Numbered from the stretch's first letter, positions 1 to 8,346 are shown. The stretch: 12,387 nucleotides of DNA from Candidatus Segetimicrobium genomatis (GCA_005882445.1 VBAN01000211.1:1-12387), one strand, 5' to 3'. Notes: generated by a model from the sequence alone, not told the origin. Translations and numbers: made by a program.

Positions 1-822
1 CTGTAGGCTCCCTCGACCACCGGCACCTCGCACCCCAGATCGCGGGCCACCGCGATCAGCGCGCGGGTGTCCTTGGGAAAACACGAACCCCCGAACCCTG
101 GGCCCGCCTGGAGGAATTTCGGGCCGATGCGGCGATCGAGACCCAGCACCCTCGCCACATCGGGGACGTTGACTCCCAATGCATCGCACACATTCGCCAT
201 CTCGTTGATGAAACTGATCTTGACGGAAAGGAAGGCATTGCAGGCATACTTGGCGAGTTCCGCCGCGTCATTATCCATCGTCACGATGGGCGTATCCCCT
301 AGATAGAGAGGCAGGTAGATGTCCTTCATGATCGCCAGCGCATGCGGGCTGCGTCCCCCAAGGACGACGCGGTCCGGGCGCATGAAATCCTCGATGGCCG
401 ATCCCTCGCGCAAGAACTCGGGGTTGGAGACGAAGGAGACGCGCCGTGCCCGGCGGCACCGTGCTCTTGATCGTCAGGACCCTGTATTCTTTCATCACCC
501 TGGCGATCTGCCGGCCGACCTCGAAGAGGCCTTTGAGGTTCGGCTTGCCGGGGACCTCATCCTCGGTGCCCACGGCAACGAAGAGGACCAGCGAACGGTC
601 AACCGCCTCGTCCAGATTCGTCGAGAAGCACAGGCGGCCGGCGTGAACGTTCTTGCGCACCAGTTCGGCCAGCCCGGGTTCCTGGAACGGCATCGTCCCC
701 ACGCGGAGACCGTCGATCCTCTCGGCAATCTTATCCACGCAGTGGACTTTGATGCCGAGCTCGGCGAGACACGCCGCGGCGACCAACCCAACACGGCCCG
801 CGCCAATCATCGTCACGTTCAT
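1..822 (-). pseudogene. ugd: UDP-glucose 6-dehydrogenase, frameshifted and cut by the left edge
   Basis: This enzyme oxidises UDP-glucose to UDP-glucuronate with two NAD+ in the cytoplasm. The N-terminal Rossmann motif GAGRVG is at residues 7-12 and the STVPPGTA motif is near residue 126. The reading frame then breaks at about position 441: the first frame runs on as non-homologous residues to a stop at 271. The correct continuation ([19 protein letters not shown], then the central helix with AKYACNAF and KISFINE) resumes in another frame from 440 and stays open to the window edge. The active-site motif [10 protein letters not shown] is intact, with the catalytic Cys codon at 81-83. About 270 of the usual 430-440 residues are in view. 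The ATG at 822 has a GAGGTG ribosome site that overlaps the stop of the gene before it, 8 bp away. The family is certain. Whether the net +1/-2 shift is real or a sequencing error cannot be told from here. Confidence 0.9.
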
Positions 823-830
823 ATTTCACC

Positions 831-1788
831 TCACGGTGCATCAGCGACATGGACCCTCTGATATGGAGCCTTGTCCAGCGCGCGAAGCCCGCGGTCGAGC
901 ATGACCTCGACCTTGTCCGGCCACCCGGGAGGCTTGTTTCGGGCGTCACGCTTCGCGCCGTGCAGGTACTGCTCCGCCACGTAAAAAGGCAACCGCGCCA
1001 GAACTTCGCTGCGGCCACATGAGGCGTAGGTCCTCAAGAACACGTCGGCGGCAGCCTCCAGCGCATCGAGTGAGCCGAGGTGGTTCCGGGCCACCCGTTC
1101 GAGCCCCACGAGAAACCAGGCGACATCTCGGGTGGGGTCGCCGACATCATAGTCATCCAGATCGATGGTAACCGTGCGTCCGTTCACCAAAAAGACGTGC
1201 TCAGGAATATAGCTGCCGTGCCCGGCGCAGAATTCGACGGGGCCGAGCGCGGGGGACGCCGCGATCAGCCCGCGGCACAGCCGCCCGGCCTTCCCGGCCA
1301 CCGGCTCCTCCAGGCGGACGAGAACGTCTGTCCAGTGCCGGATGTCGGAAAGTTCCTTGCTGACCTCCACCACCGCGCCCCATCGCGGAGCGACGGCGTG
1401 GAATCTTGCCAGCCATTGCGCGCACCGCTCGGCGGCGGAGATCTGCTCGCGAGGGCCGCCGGTCAAGAAAATCTCCTTCGCCGACGGCCCCTCGATCTTT
1501 TCTTCCAGCAGGACCCGCAGCGACGCCAAGTACGCGTAGGGCTGGGGGATCGAAAACTCCGCCTCCGGGCCAAAGCCGGTCTGCCTGACGCCGTCCAACG
1601 CTCTCGAACGTACAGCGGTCATGCCCGTGGCATTTGAGCGGTTGGAAGCGCAGGTCCCGTCGAGCCCCCCACCGCCACCGGGAGAAGGACAGCCGATCGA
1701 GCTCTTGGCGGAATTCCTCTCGATCGAGGACCGCTGAAAAAGCGGACACCGACGCATCATCGACGCCCTGAGCGGATTCAAGCTCCAC
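831..1788 (-). pseudogene. APH-fold phosphotransferase family protein, frame-broken in the N-lobe
   Basis: This looks like an aminoglycoside/choline-kinase-fold phosphotransferase of unknown substrate, split between two frames. The N-terminal part starts at GTG 1788, 5 nt after a GAGGAGG ribosome site, and includes the recognisable RFQPLKCHGHDRCTFE stretch. From about 1598 the protein continues in another frame (GFGPEAEFSIPQP, EEKIEGP, WLARFHAV) to the stop at 831. Only about 9 residues separate TFE from GFGPE. From memory of the family roughly 30 are expected, including the strand with the ATP-binding lysine, so some 25 codons seem to be missing as well as the frame shift. The Brenner-type loop reads HGSYIPEH (His codon at 1218-1220), with Ser at the catalytic Asp position and His at the usual Asn. 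The metal-binding region DLDDYDVGDP is kept. It lies 13 bp after the UDP-xylose synthase gene and 8 bp before ugd. Confidence 0.75.
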
Positions 1789-1793
1789 GGGAA

Positions 1794-1800
1794 CCTCCTC
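1794..1800 (-). promoter_or_regulatory. Ribosome binding site fixing the GTG start at 1788
   Basis: On the minus strand GAGGAGG lies 5 nt before GTG at 1786-1788, directly after the stop of the UDP-xylose synthase gene. It places the phosphotransferase start in the frame that encodes LESAQGVDD. The ATG-initiated frame from 1805, which holds most of the C-terminal part, is not the translated frame at this point. Confidence 0.75.
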
Positions 1801-1801
1801 T

Positions 1802-2785
1802 TCACGCCTCAACGCGTGAGCGAACACTCTCCGCTTCTTGCAAAGCCTTTCGGAAGTACGGCACCAGGCTTCGCAGGCCTTCCCGGCGTGGAACTGCGGG
1901 AGTCCAGCCCAGGATCCGGCGCGCCAGACTGATGTCCGGCCGGCGCACCCTGGGGTCATCCTCGGGCAAAGGGCGGTAGACAATGTCGCTGCTGCTCCCG
2001 GTGACCTCCAAGACCTCCCGCGCAAGCGCCCCAATCGTCACCTCGTCGGGATTCCCGAGGTTGATGATGAGCGGCTCCGGCGCGCCGAAGCGAGCCAGGC
2101 GGAGGATCCCCTCAACCAGGTCGCTCACATAACAGAGGCTGCGCGTCTGCAAACCGGTTCCGTAAATGGTCAGCGGTTCTCCTCTGAGCGCCTGACTCAT
2201 GAAATTGGGCAGGACTCGTCCATCGTCGACGCGCATGCGCGGGCCGTAGGTGTTGAACACCCGCGCGATCCGCACGCGCAGGCCGTGGGCGCGATGGTAG
2301 GCCAGCGTGATCGCTTCCGCGTAACGCTTCGCTTCATCGTACACGCTGCGGGGCCCGACAGGATTGACATGGCCCCAGTAGTGTTCCGGCTGGGGGTTGA
2401 CTTCGGGATCCCCATACACCTCCGATGTGGAGGCGAGCAGGAACGTCGCCTGCTTGGCTTTGGCCAGCCCAAGCGCGTGGTAGGTTCCCGGGCCACCGAC
2501 TTTCAAGGTGTGAATGGGGTATCGCAGGTAGTCCCGAGGGCTGGCGGGGCTGGCGAAATGCAGGACACAGTCGAGCAGCCCCTCGACGAAGACAGGCTGG
2601 GTGATGTCGTGCCGCACGAACGTAAATCGCGGAGCAGACCTCAGGTGGTCGATGTTCTCGCCTCCCGACGTCTTGAGGTTATCCAGGCACAGGACCTCAC
2701 ACCCATCCGCCAGCAGGCGTTCACAGAGGTGCGAGCCCACAAACCCTGCCCCACCCGTGACGAGCACCCGCCATCCCCTCTGCAC
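1802..2785 (-). CDS. uxs: UDP-glucuronate decarboxylase (UDP-xylose synthase)
   Basis: This is a cytoplasmic short-chain dehydrogenase/reductase that decarboxylates UDP-glucuronate to UDP-xylose with a bound NAD+. The 327-residue protein is full length. It has the glycine-rich GGAGFVGSH at residues 11-19, HFASPASP at 76-83, [10 protein letters not shown] at 119-128, the EHYWGHVNP stretch at 134-142, the catalytic Tyr149 and Lys153 in [16 protein letters not shown] at 177-184, and TRSLCYVSD at 214-222. The [15 protein letters not shown] and TRSxCYV signatures separate UXS from UDP-galactose 4-epimerase and dTDP-glucose dehydratase. The start is GTG at 2785, 5 nt after a GGAGGA ribosome site. 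It lies 40 bp after the first phosphotransferase gene. With ugd in the same operon it forms the route UDP-glucose to UDP-glucuronate to UDP-xylose. Confidence 0.93.
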   Translation of the reverse strand: MQRGWRVLVTGGAGFVGSHLCERLLADGCEVLCLDNLKTSGGENIDHLRSAPRFTFVRHDITQPVFVEGLLDCVLHFASPASPRDYLRYPIHTLKVGGPGTYHALGLAKAKQATFLLASTSEVYGDPEVNPQPEHYWGHVNPVGPRSVYDEAKRYAEAITLAYHRAHGLRVRIARVFNTYGPRMRVDDGRVLPNFMSQALRGEPLTIYGTGLQTRSLCYVSDLVEGILRLARFGAPEPLIINLGNPDEVTIGALAREVLEVTGSSSDIVYRPLPEDDPRVRRPDISLARRILGWTPAVPRREGLRSLVPYFRKALQEAESVRSRVEA

Positions 2786-2825
2786 GTGAGTCCTCCCCGC
2801 CGATGCCGCTCGTCTCGCGCCGCCG

Positions 2826-3896
2826 TCAGCAACGCATGGAATGCTGTGCTAATGCGCTTTCCAGTTCTTTCAAAAAATTAGAAAAGTCGCGACTCAGACG
2901 TCGATGGCTTCCCCACCAGCCAATCCACTCCAGAGACTGATAGAGCGCGACCGTGCACAGGTCCCGGCGAAAAGACTCCCGGTCTATCTGTTGTCCCGTT
3001 TCGTTCTGGTACTGCGCAACGTACGCAGCCCACATGGACTGCCTCTGTTCCCTGGTCCACCTGCCCGCAGTCAGGCTCGCCAGATCGAAGAGGCCCGGGC
3101 CCATCGCCGCGGATTCCCAGTCGACCACGGCGATCGCGTGGACCGGACCTCCGCGGCGGAGCACGATGTTCTGGCCGAAAAACTGCCCGTGGATCACATT
3201 CCGCGGAAGCGCGCTGAGCCGGTCGATCTGGCCGGCATAGCAGTCAAGCCCACGGCCGACGACCCGGCGCTCCCGAGCGTCGAGATCCGGGAGAATCCGC
3301 TGGACGGTGTCGGCGCAGCGCCGGTAATGCCGGCGGTCGAACTGCGGGAGAAAGCCCGTTTGCGAGTCCGGCAGACTGCGCGTCGCAGCGTGAAAGCGAG
3401 CGATCCATCGGGCGGCGGCAACCCAAGGGGTCATGTCGTGGGAGTTTCTCACCAACGTGCTCCCGGCGTCCTCCAGGAAAAGCCAGTAGATGTCCTGCTC
3501 GGGCTCCCAGCGCGATGCATAAAGGTGGGGAGTGCCGAAGCGCGCCGGGGAGAGGACGGATTGGTACATTCGCACTTCGCGCCGGCCGGGAGCGAAGTCG
3601 AACGCGCGCACCTGCTGCGCTTTTTCGGTCTGATGCCGGGGGTCCAAATCCTTGAAAAACACCCGGACCGATTCCCCGCCGTCCAGAATCACGCGCACGC
3701 GCTCCGTTCGGAAACTCCTGCTCGTCCGCAGCGCCCGGCGCCGCAACTCCCGTATCCGGACACGCCGCCCGCGCAGGCGCGAGAGCCCGTCCTCGAGGGT
3801 CCCCCGCATCACACGGGTCATCCGGCCGCCATCCGGCGCCTCTCCCCCCGACGCTGCTCGAGGACCGCGCTGCGCGACTCTTGCGCGCTCGGCCAT
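2826..3896 (-). CDS. APH-fold phosphotransferase family protein
   Basis: This is a 356-residue kinase-like protein of the aminoglycoside phosphotransferase/choline kinase fold; the substrate is unknown. The N-lobe shows RVFFKDL with Lys82 as the likely ATP-binding lysine and Glu107 in GRREVRMYQ as its likely partner. The hinge region reads YWLFLEDAG (137-145) and a helix reads WIARFHAAT (164-172). The Brenner-type loop is IHGQFFGQN (235-243): His236 and Asn243 are kept, but the usual catalytic Asp is Gln238. The metal-binding motif is [12 protein letters not shown] with Asp259. The ATG at 3896 shares one base with the stop of the ABC transporter gene (TGATG), with AGGA 7 nt upstream, so the two are probably translationally coupled. 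Acting on a sugar, a glycolipid or another small molecule would fit the operon, but that is inference. Confidence 0.85.
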   Translation of the reverse strand: MAERARVAQRGPRAASGGEAPDGGRMTRVMRGTLEDGLSRLRGRRVRIRELRRRALRTSRSFRTERVRVILDGGESVRVFFKDLDPRHQTEKAQQVRAFDFAPGRREVRMYQSVLSPARFGTPHLYASRWEPEQDIYWLFLEDAGSTLVRNSHDMTPWVAAARWIARFHAATRSLPDSQTGFLPQFDRRHYRRCADTVQRILPDLDARERRVVGRGLDCYAGQIDRLSALPRNVIHGQFFGQNIVLRRGGPVHAIAVVDWESAAMGPGLFDLASLTAGRWTREQRQSMWAAYVAQYQNETGQQIDRESFRRDLCTVALYQSLEWIGWWGSHRRLSRDFSNFLKELESALAQHSMRC

Positions 3897-5701
3897 CAGC
3901 CGTTCCTCTGCGAAGGGCGCGCGTCGGCTCCGCCCGGTGTGCCTGCCTCACTCAGGACACCCCAAAAGTCCGGCGTCTGCGCAACCAGCCGCCCGGTGTC
4001 GACCACCAGCACCAGGTCGCAGCCGCTGAGCGCCTGGGGGCGGTGGGAAATCAGAAATGTGGTCCGCCCCTGCATCAGCCGTTCCATCGCTTCAACGATC
4101 GCCGCTTCCGTGTCCACATCAACGGAACTGGTGGGCTCGTCGAGGATGAGGAGGGGGGCGTTCTTCAGGAAGGCGCGGGCCAGCGAGATGCGCTGACGCT
4201 CGCCGCCCGACAGGGACAGCCCTCGCTCCCCCACCGGGGTGTCGTACCCTCGGGGGAACACCGTGATGAACTCGTGCGCGCGGGCGGTCTTGGCGGCCGC
4301 GACGATCTCTTCGTACGTGGCCTCCGGGCGCGCGTACGCGATGTTTTCGGCGATGCTGGTGGAAAACAACACGGGATCCTGAGGAACGAAGGCGCACTGG
4401 TTCCGCAAGTCGGCCAGCCTATAGTCGCGGAGATCCACACCATCCAGAAGAATCTGCCCCACGGTCGGGTCGTAGAAGCGGAGCAGGAGGCTCACCAGGG
4501 TGGTCTTCCCGGCGCCCGTCTCGCCGGCAATCCCGACCCGCGTCCCCGGCGCGACGTGGAACGACACCTCGCGCAGTCCCGGCCGTCCATCAGGGTAGAC
4601 GAATGAGACATCGCGGAAGGTAATGGCGCCCGACGCGCGCACGAGCGGGCGGGCGTTGGGCTTCTCGACCACCTCCGGCGCTTCATCGAGCAGCGCAAAG
4701 GCTCGCTCCATGCTGGCCAGGTGCGACTGCAACGCGCCCGCCTTCGTGGCCATGTCCTTCAAGGGCCCGGACAACTGCGACAGATAGCCCATCACCAGGA
4801 GCAACGCCCCAAGGGTGAGGGCGCCCGATTGAACCTGGCGGATCCCGAGAAACAGGACGGCCGCCGTCCCCACCGCGGTCGTCACTCCGATGACCAGACC
4901 ATACTCCCCCTGAATCACCGCCAGATGAAGCCGCGCCCGCATGCTTTCAACGGCGCGATGCACAAAGCGGGCCTGTTCGCTTTCTTCCCGGGCGAAGGCC
5001 TTCACGACGCGGAGCCCCTGAAGCACTTCGTGGACCACAGCCAGCGCGGCTCTATCGAGGGCTTTCGCCTCCCGTGATTTTCGGCGGAGCCCGCGCCGGT
5101 AGTACCGTCCTATCACATAGTGCAGCGGAGAGACCACGAGGGCCACCAACGCCAGTTGCCAGGAGATCCGCGCCGTCACGTACAGCATGCTGGTGAGCGT
5201 GAAGGCGGAGCTGACGACGGGGATGACATGGTCCACGGCGATCGCCTGGATCGCCATCGCGTCGTATTGGAGGCGATACATCGACTCCACGGTGCCCCGC
5301 GCGTCGTGAAACAGGATGGACAATCGCTGGACGTGCCTGAACAGTTCGGCCCGGAACTGCAGAAGAAGCTTTTCCCCCACGCCCGCGCGTAACATCGCGA
5401 CTCCCATGCCCTGGAGCTGGGTGAGCAGCGCGGTGGCCAGGAGCAGCCCCACGGCGAGGAGCAGCACCTGGGTGCCCGAAGGGGTGCTTGCGCGCGGCAT
5501 GAACATTCTCAGGAGACCGGGGAGAGGACGCGGGCCAACCACGCTGTCCACCGCGATCTTGAGCGGCAGGGGCGCCAGCAGCGCGAGGGGACTCGCCACA
5601 AGGCTGACCACGAAGAACACGGCAATGTGAAGCCAGTAGGGGCGTGCCTGGCGGAGCAGCCGGCCGTAGAGAACGAGGTCGCGACGTTTGGCGCCGGCCA
5701 T
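3896..5701 (-). CDS. ABC exporter, fused permease and ATPase (MsbA-like)
   Basis: This is an inner-membrane half-transporter of 601 residues, expected to work as a homodimer that exports or flips a lipid-linked or hydrophobic substrate. The permease part (about 20-320) has membrane segments near 25-47, 78-96, 160-178, 181-197, 267-286 and 296-312. The ATPase part has Walker A GETGAGKT (393-400), Q-loop Gln441, signature LSGGE (497-501), Walker B LLILDEP (517-523) and switch His553 in ISHR. All catalytic motifs are intact. The length is typical of single-polypeptide exporters such as MsbA, LmrA or PglK. It starts 3 bp after the glycosyltransferase stop and overlaps the next gene by one base. 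The operon suggests a glycosylated substrate; the substrate itself cannot be read from the sequence. Confidence 0.92.
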   Translation of the reverse strand: MAGAKRRDLVLYGRLLRQARPYWLHIAVFFVVSLVASPLALLAPLPLKIAVDSVVGPRPLPGLLRMFMPRASTPSGTQVLLLAVGLLLATALLTQLQGMGVAMLRAGVGEKLLLQFRAELFRHVQRLSILFHDARGTVESMYRLQYDAMAIQAIAVDHVIPVVSSAFTLTSMLYVTARISWQLALVALVVSPLHYVIGRYYRRGLRRKSREAKALDRAALAVVHEVLQGLRVVKAFAREESEQARFVHRAVESMRARLHLAVIQGEYGLVIGVTTAVGTAAVLFLGIRQVQSGALTLGALLLVMGYLSQLSGPLKDMATKAGALQSHLASMERAFALLDEAPEVVEKPNARPLVRASGAITFRDVSFVYPDGRPGLREVSFHVAPGTRVGIAGETGAGKTTLVSLLLRFYDPTVGQILLDGVDLRDYRLADLRNQCAFVPQDPVLFSTSIAENIAYARPEATYEEIVAAAKTARAHEFITVFPRGYDTPVGERGLSLSGGERQRISLARAFLKNAPLLILDEPTSSVDVDTEAAIVEAMERLMQGRTTFLISHRPQALSGCDLVLVVDTGRLVAQTPDFWGVLSEAGTPGGADARPSQRNG

Positions 5702-5704
5702 GGC

Positions 5705-8212
5705 TCAGTCTCTGAATCCGAGCCGCATCAACGAACCGTTGACGCTGGCGGAGGCGCCGGCGCAGTCTCGATACAAGAACGCTCCCAGGGCAACCGAGAC
5801 GGCACCGAGGAGGGGTGCGGCCGCCCACGCACGGTCCAAGGCCGCATCGCTCGCCAAGAAGGCGAACATCACCGCAAGCGCAACGCCGAGGGAAGAAAAC
5901 TTCGGCCAGGTGCGGACCCGCACGAGTTGTTTGCCTGCGCTGTACTCCTCCGCCATCAGCATGCGGGCGGCGCCGAACAGCCCCCCTCGCACTTCCAGGT
6001 CCCAGCGGTCAAAGTCGCTCCCGCGCCGGACAACAGCGCAGGCAGCCCGCAGCATGGACTCAAGAGATTGTAATCTCTCCGTGGATTCCCGCCATTCCTC
6101 GCTGTGGAGCCAAAATACTCGAGGGATGGGAAACGACATGAGCGGCGGATGGCGCCGCCGCCAGGGGGTGAGCCCGTGCCTCAGGCGGCCCAGCAGGCGC
6201 CCGAGCGGCTGGACTAACTGCAGGCACGCGATCAGGGTTTGCAGCTTCACGCGCTCGGAAAGACGTCGGCGGCCGGGGACGCGGTGCGCGCGGGGCGCCG
6301 TGACGGCGACCAGGGCGAGCGGAAGCCCGACGGAGAGGCCAAACAGCGGCAGCGCGAACCGAAGCGGCTTCCAGTCGTCTCCGAGTGTAGAGAGCGCGGC
6401 GAGGCCCAGGCTGATCAGGTACCACTCAGGCATCTGGGGCAGCGATTGGAGCAGGCTCGGCGAGGGAGAGTACAGTCGCGCATACGCGGCGCTCCCCCAC
6501 GTCCCCTGGTAAATCCGTCCGCGTCGTCGGCCCAGGCCGAGGACGGTTCCGTTCGCGTAGATACGCCCGGCCCAGGTGAGGTGCCCGGCGGAGGTATATT
6601 TTCCAGGCCATTTCCTCTCCAGGAGGGCCTCGGCCTTCCCGTACCCCTGTTGCTGCTTCCAAAAGGCGCGCACCGAACTGCGGGTGTGATGCCAGACCAT
6701 CGCCGCCGGGCTGAAACCCAGTTTGCCGCCACGCTCCTGGATGCGCCAGCAGGCGTCGACATCGTCACCCGCCACACGGAATTGAGGATCGAATCCGCCG
6801 ATGGCCTGCAGCCAAGTCTTTCTGAACGCCATGTTACAGCCCGGGATGTGTTCCGCCTCGGTGTCAGAGAGGAGCACGTGGGTCGGTCCTCCCGGGACTT
6901 TCGCGATGCAACTCGCGATCGGTCCATCATCAGGGAGCGGAATGTTGGGGCCGCCCACGCCGGCATACTCCGTTGTGCGGAATGCGGCAGCGAGATAATC
7001 GAGCCAGTCGGGATCAGGACAGGCATCATCGTCAAGGTAGGCAACGATTTCTCCGGTGGCACATTCCAGTCCGGTGTTGCGGGCGGCGCTCAAGCCACGG
7101 TTCTCGGTGCTGATGACCCGGCAGCCGCATTCGCGGGCAATCGCGGCCGTCCCGTCCTTCGACCCGTCGTCGACGACGATGACTTCGTAGTCGGGATACC
7201 GCATCTTCTTGAGGCCCTCCAGGCACTCCCGGATGGTGCGCCGCCCGTTGAACGTGCATACCACGACGGAAATGCGGGGCGAGCGCATATCGCGAGGAAA
7301 CGGCGCGTCCGCAAACGCCCGCTGCACCGCGGCCAACGCCGGCTTCGGGTCCCGCTGCCGGTTCGTCAGCCCGAAATCCCAATCTTCCACATCGTGACCG
7401 CGCGAATGCCAGTCGTCCGTCCAGGCAAACACAACAGCTCCGGCGCAACCCGCGGCAAATGTCTCTTGGACCTGCCAGCCGAGCGTCTCCGCCTGCCGGT
7501 CCTCGCCGTTCCGGCGGCTGTCGAGCCCGATTTCCGTCATCAGGAGCGGCCGGTTGCCGGCAAGTATTTGAAGCCGGGCAAGGTACGCTCGGAACCTCGG
7601 TTGCGACTCGAGGTATACGTTGAAGCAAGCCAGGTCGAGGAACGGCAGATCCAAATACTCGGTGGATGGGTAGTTGACGTAGCACACGAGGCCCTCGGGG
7701 TCCTCGGATTTGGCGACCCGGTAGAGCTCCTCGAGGAAGCGCTCCACCCGCCGGGCCCCGTGCCAGCGCACAATCGGAGCGGTGATCTCGTTGGCGAGCG
7801 CATAGCATAGGAGCGCAGGATGACCTGCGCAGCCGCCGACTTTTAAGCGGACTCGCTCTTTGGTCTCCCGCGACACCCTCTTGTCGTCGAGGAAGCTGGC
7901 ATAGAGCTCCACCTGCAGCCCGACCATGACGCGCAGGCCGTGTCTCTGCGCGCTATCCAGAAGCCAGCCCGGCGGCACGTCGTAGGTCCGGATGGCGTTG
8001 AACCCGCAGCCCGCGATCTGTTCCAAATCGCGATCGACAACATCCGCGTTGGGGTAGACGTGGCCATCCGGATGGGGACGAAAGGGTCCGTACGTCACGG
8101 CGCGCACATAGAACTTCTCGTCGCCGACCCAAATAAACTTGCCTCGGACGCGCGGCCGCACGGCGCGGCCTGTGCGCACAGGGACTGACAGCACCGCTGT
8201 GGCACTCACCAT
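5705..8212 (-). CDS. Glycoside hydrolase-like TIM barrel fused to GT2 glycosyltransferase
   Basis: This is a two-domain enzyme of 835 residues counted from ATG 8212. Residues about 25-300 resemble a clan GH-A (GH2/GH5-like) TIM barrel: FNAIRTYDVPP near 71-81, YALANE with candidate acid/base Glu142, and LLMTEIG with candidate nucleophile Glu227. Residues about 314-540 are a family 2 glycosyltransferase: ISVVVCTFNG, VVDDGSKDGT (Asp348-Asp349), YLDDDACPDPDW (394-396, nucleotide-sugar/metal site), the acceptor-side GDDVDACW (483-484) and QQQGYG (520-525). Hydrophobic segments lie near 596-614, 618-638, 774-788 and 797-814, so it is probably membrane attached with the GT part cytoplasmic. The start was chosen for its GGAG site; a TTG at 8281 would add 23 residues but has no ribosome site. 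It is the first gene of the operon. The donor may be UDP-xylose or UDP-glucuronate, by context only. Confidence 0.88.
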   Translation of the reverse strand: MVSATAVLSVPVRTGRAVRPRVRGKFIWVGDEKFYVRAVTYGPFRPHPDGHVYPNADVVDRDLEQIAGCGFNAIRTYDVPPGWLLDSAQRHGLRVMVGLQVELYASFLDDKRVSRETKERVRLKVGGCAGHPALLCYALANEITAPIVRWHGARRVERFLEELYRVAKSEDPEGLVCYVNYPSTEYLDLPFLDLACFNVYLESQPRFRAYLARLQILAGNRPLLMTEIGLDSRRNGEDRQAETLGWQVQETFAAGCAGAVVFAWTDDWHSRGHDVEDWDFGLTNRQRDPKPALAAVQRAFADAPFPRDMRSPRISVVVCTFNGRRTIRECLEGLKKMRYPDYEVIVVDDGSKDGTAAIARECGCRVISTENRGLSAARNTGLECATGEIVAYLDDDACPDPDWLDYLAAAFRTTEYAGVGGPNIPLPDDGPIASCIAKVPGGPTHVLLSDTEAEHIPGCNMAFRKTWLQAIGGFDPQFRVAGDDVDACWRIQERGGKLGFSPAAMVWHHTRSSVRAFWKQQQGYGKAEALLERKWPGKYTSAGHLTWAGRIYANGTVLGLGRRRGRIYQGTWGSAAYARLYSPSPSLLQSLPQMPEWYLISLGLAALSTLGDDWKPLRFALPLFGLSVGLPLALVAVTAPRAHRVPGRRRLSERVKLQTLIACLQLVQPLGRLLGRLRHGLTPWRRRHPPLMSFPIPRVFWLHSEEWRESTERLQSLESMLRAACAVVRRGSDFDRWDLEVRGGLFGAARMLMAEEYSAGKQLVRVRTWPKFSSLGVALAVMFAFLASDAALDRAWAAAPLLGAVSVALGAFLYRDCAGASASVNGSLMRLGFRD

Positions 8213-8219
8213 CCCATCA

Positions 8220-8223
8220 CTCC
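8220..8223 (-). promoter_or_regulatory. Ribosome binding site supporting the start at 8212
   Basis: On the minus strand GGAG lies 7 nt before ATG at 8210-8212. The longer in-frame TTG at 8281 has no purine-rich site before it. The extra 23 codons it would add encode an Arg/Glu-rich stretch with no recognisable fold. Confidence 0.55.
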
Positions 8224-8270
8224 GATGACGAGCGTCCCTCCGGCAGCGCGGTGTCTCTTCGATCTCCGAC

Positions 8271-8280
8271 TGAGCGCTCA
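8271..8280. promoter_or_regulatory. 10-bp perfect palindrome, possible operator
   Basis: TGAGCGCTCA is its own reverse complement. It lies about 60 bp before the chosen start codon of the GH-GT2 gene and 18 bp from the tandem repeats. Its position suits a dimeric regulator or a leader hairpin. The match is short and may be chance. Confidence 0.25.
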
Positions 8281-8298
8281 ACGTGAAATTGACACTGC

Positions 8299-8346
8299 TT
8301 AATGTTCTTTCACATTAACGTTCTTTCACATTAACGTTCTTTCACA
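8299..8346. repeat. Three 16-bp tandem direct repeats
   Basis: The unit TTAACGTTCTTTCACA occurs three times head to tail with no spacer: 8299-8314 (one change, T for C at the fifth base), 8315-8330 and 8331-8346. On the minus strand it reads TGTGAAAGAACGTTAA and contains the small palindrome AACGTT. The array lies 86 bp before the first gene of the glycan operon, which suits an array of protein-binding sites in the promoter. A slippage-generated simple array without function is the alternative. Confidence 0.85.

Noticed and set aside
831..3896. Reading the two APH-fold genes as antibiotic resistance determinants
   Set aside because: Both lack the HGD motif of aminoglycoside phosphotransferases and lie inside a sugar-nucleotide operon, so resistance is not supported.
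2904..4196. Long plus-strand frame of 430 codons opposite the phosphotransferase and ABC genes
   Set aside because: It is a mirror of the codon bias of the minus-strand genes; its product is Arg/Pro-rich with no domain.
6239..7810. Plus-strand frame of 523 codons opposite the GH-GT2 gene
   Set aside because: It is antisense to conserved GT2 and barrel motifs, its composition is typical of a shadow frame in GC-rich DNA, and no family is recognisable.
8213..8281. TTG start at 8281 for the GH-GT2 protein
   Set aside because: No ribosome site precedes it, while ATG 8212 has GGAG at 7 nt. The added 23 residues are polar and without recognisable fold.
8289..8317. TTGACA on the plus strand as a promoter -35 box
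   Set aside because: No acceptable -10 element follows at 16-18 bp and there is no convincing plus-strand gene downstream.
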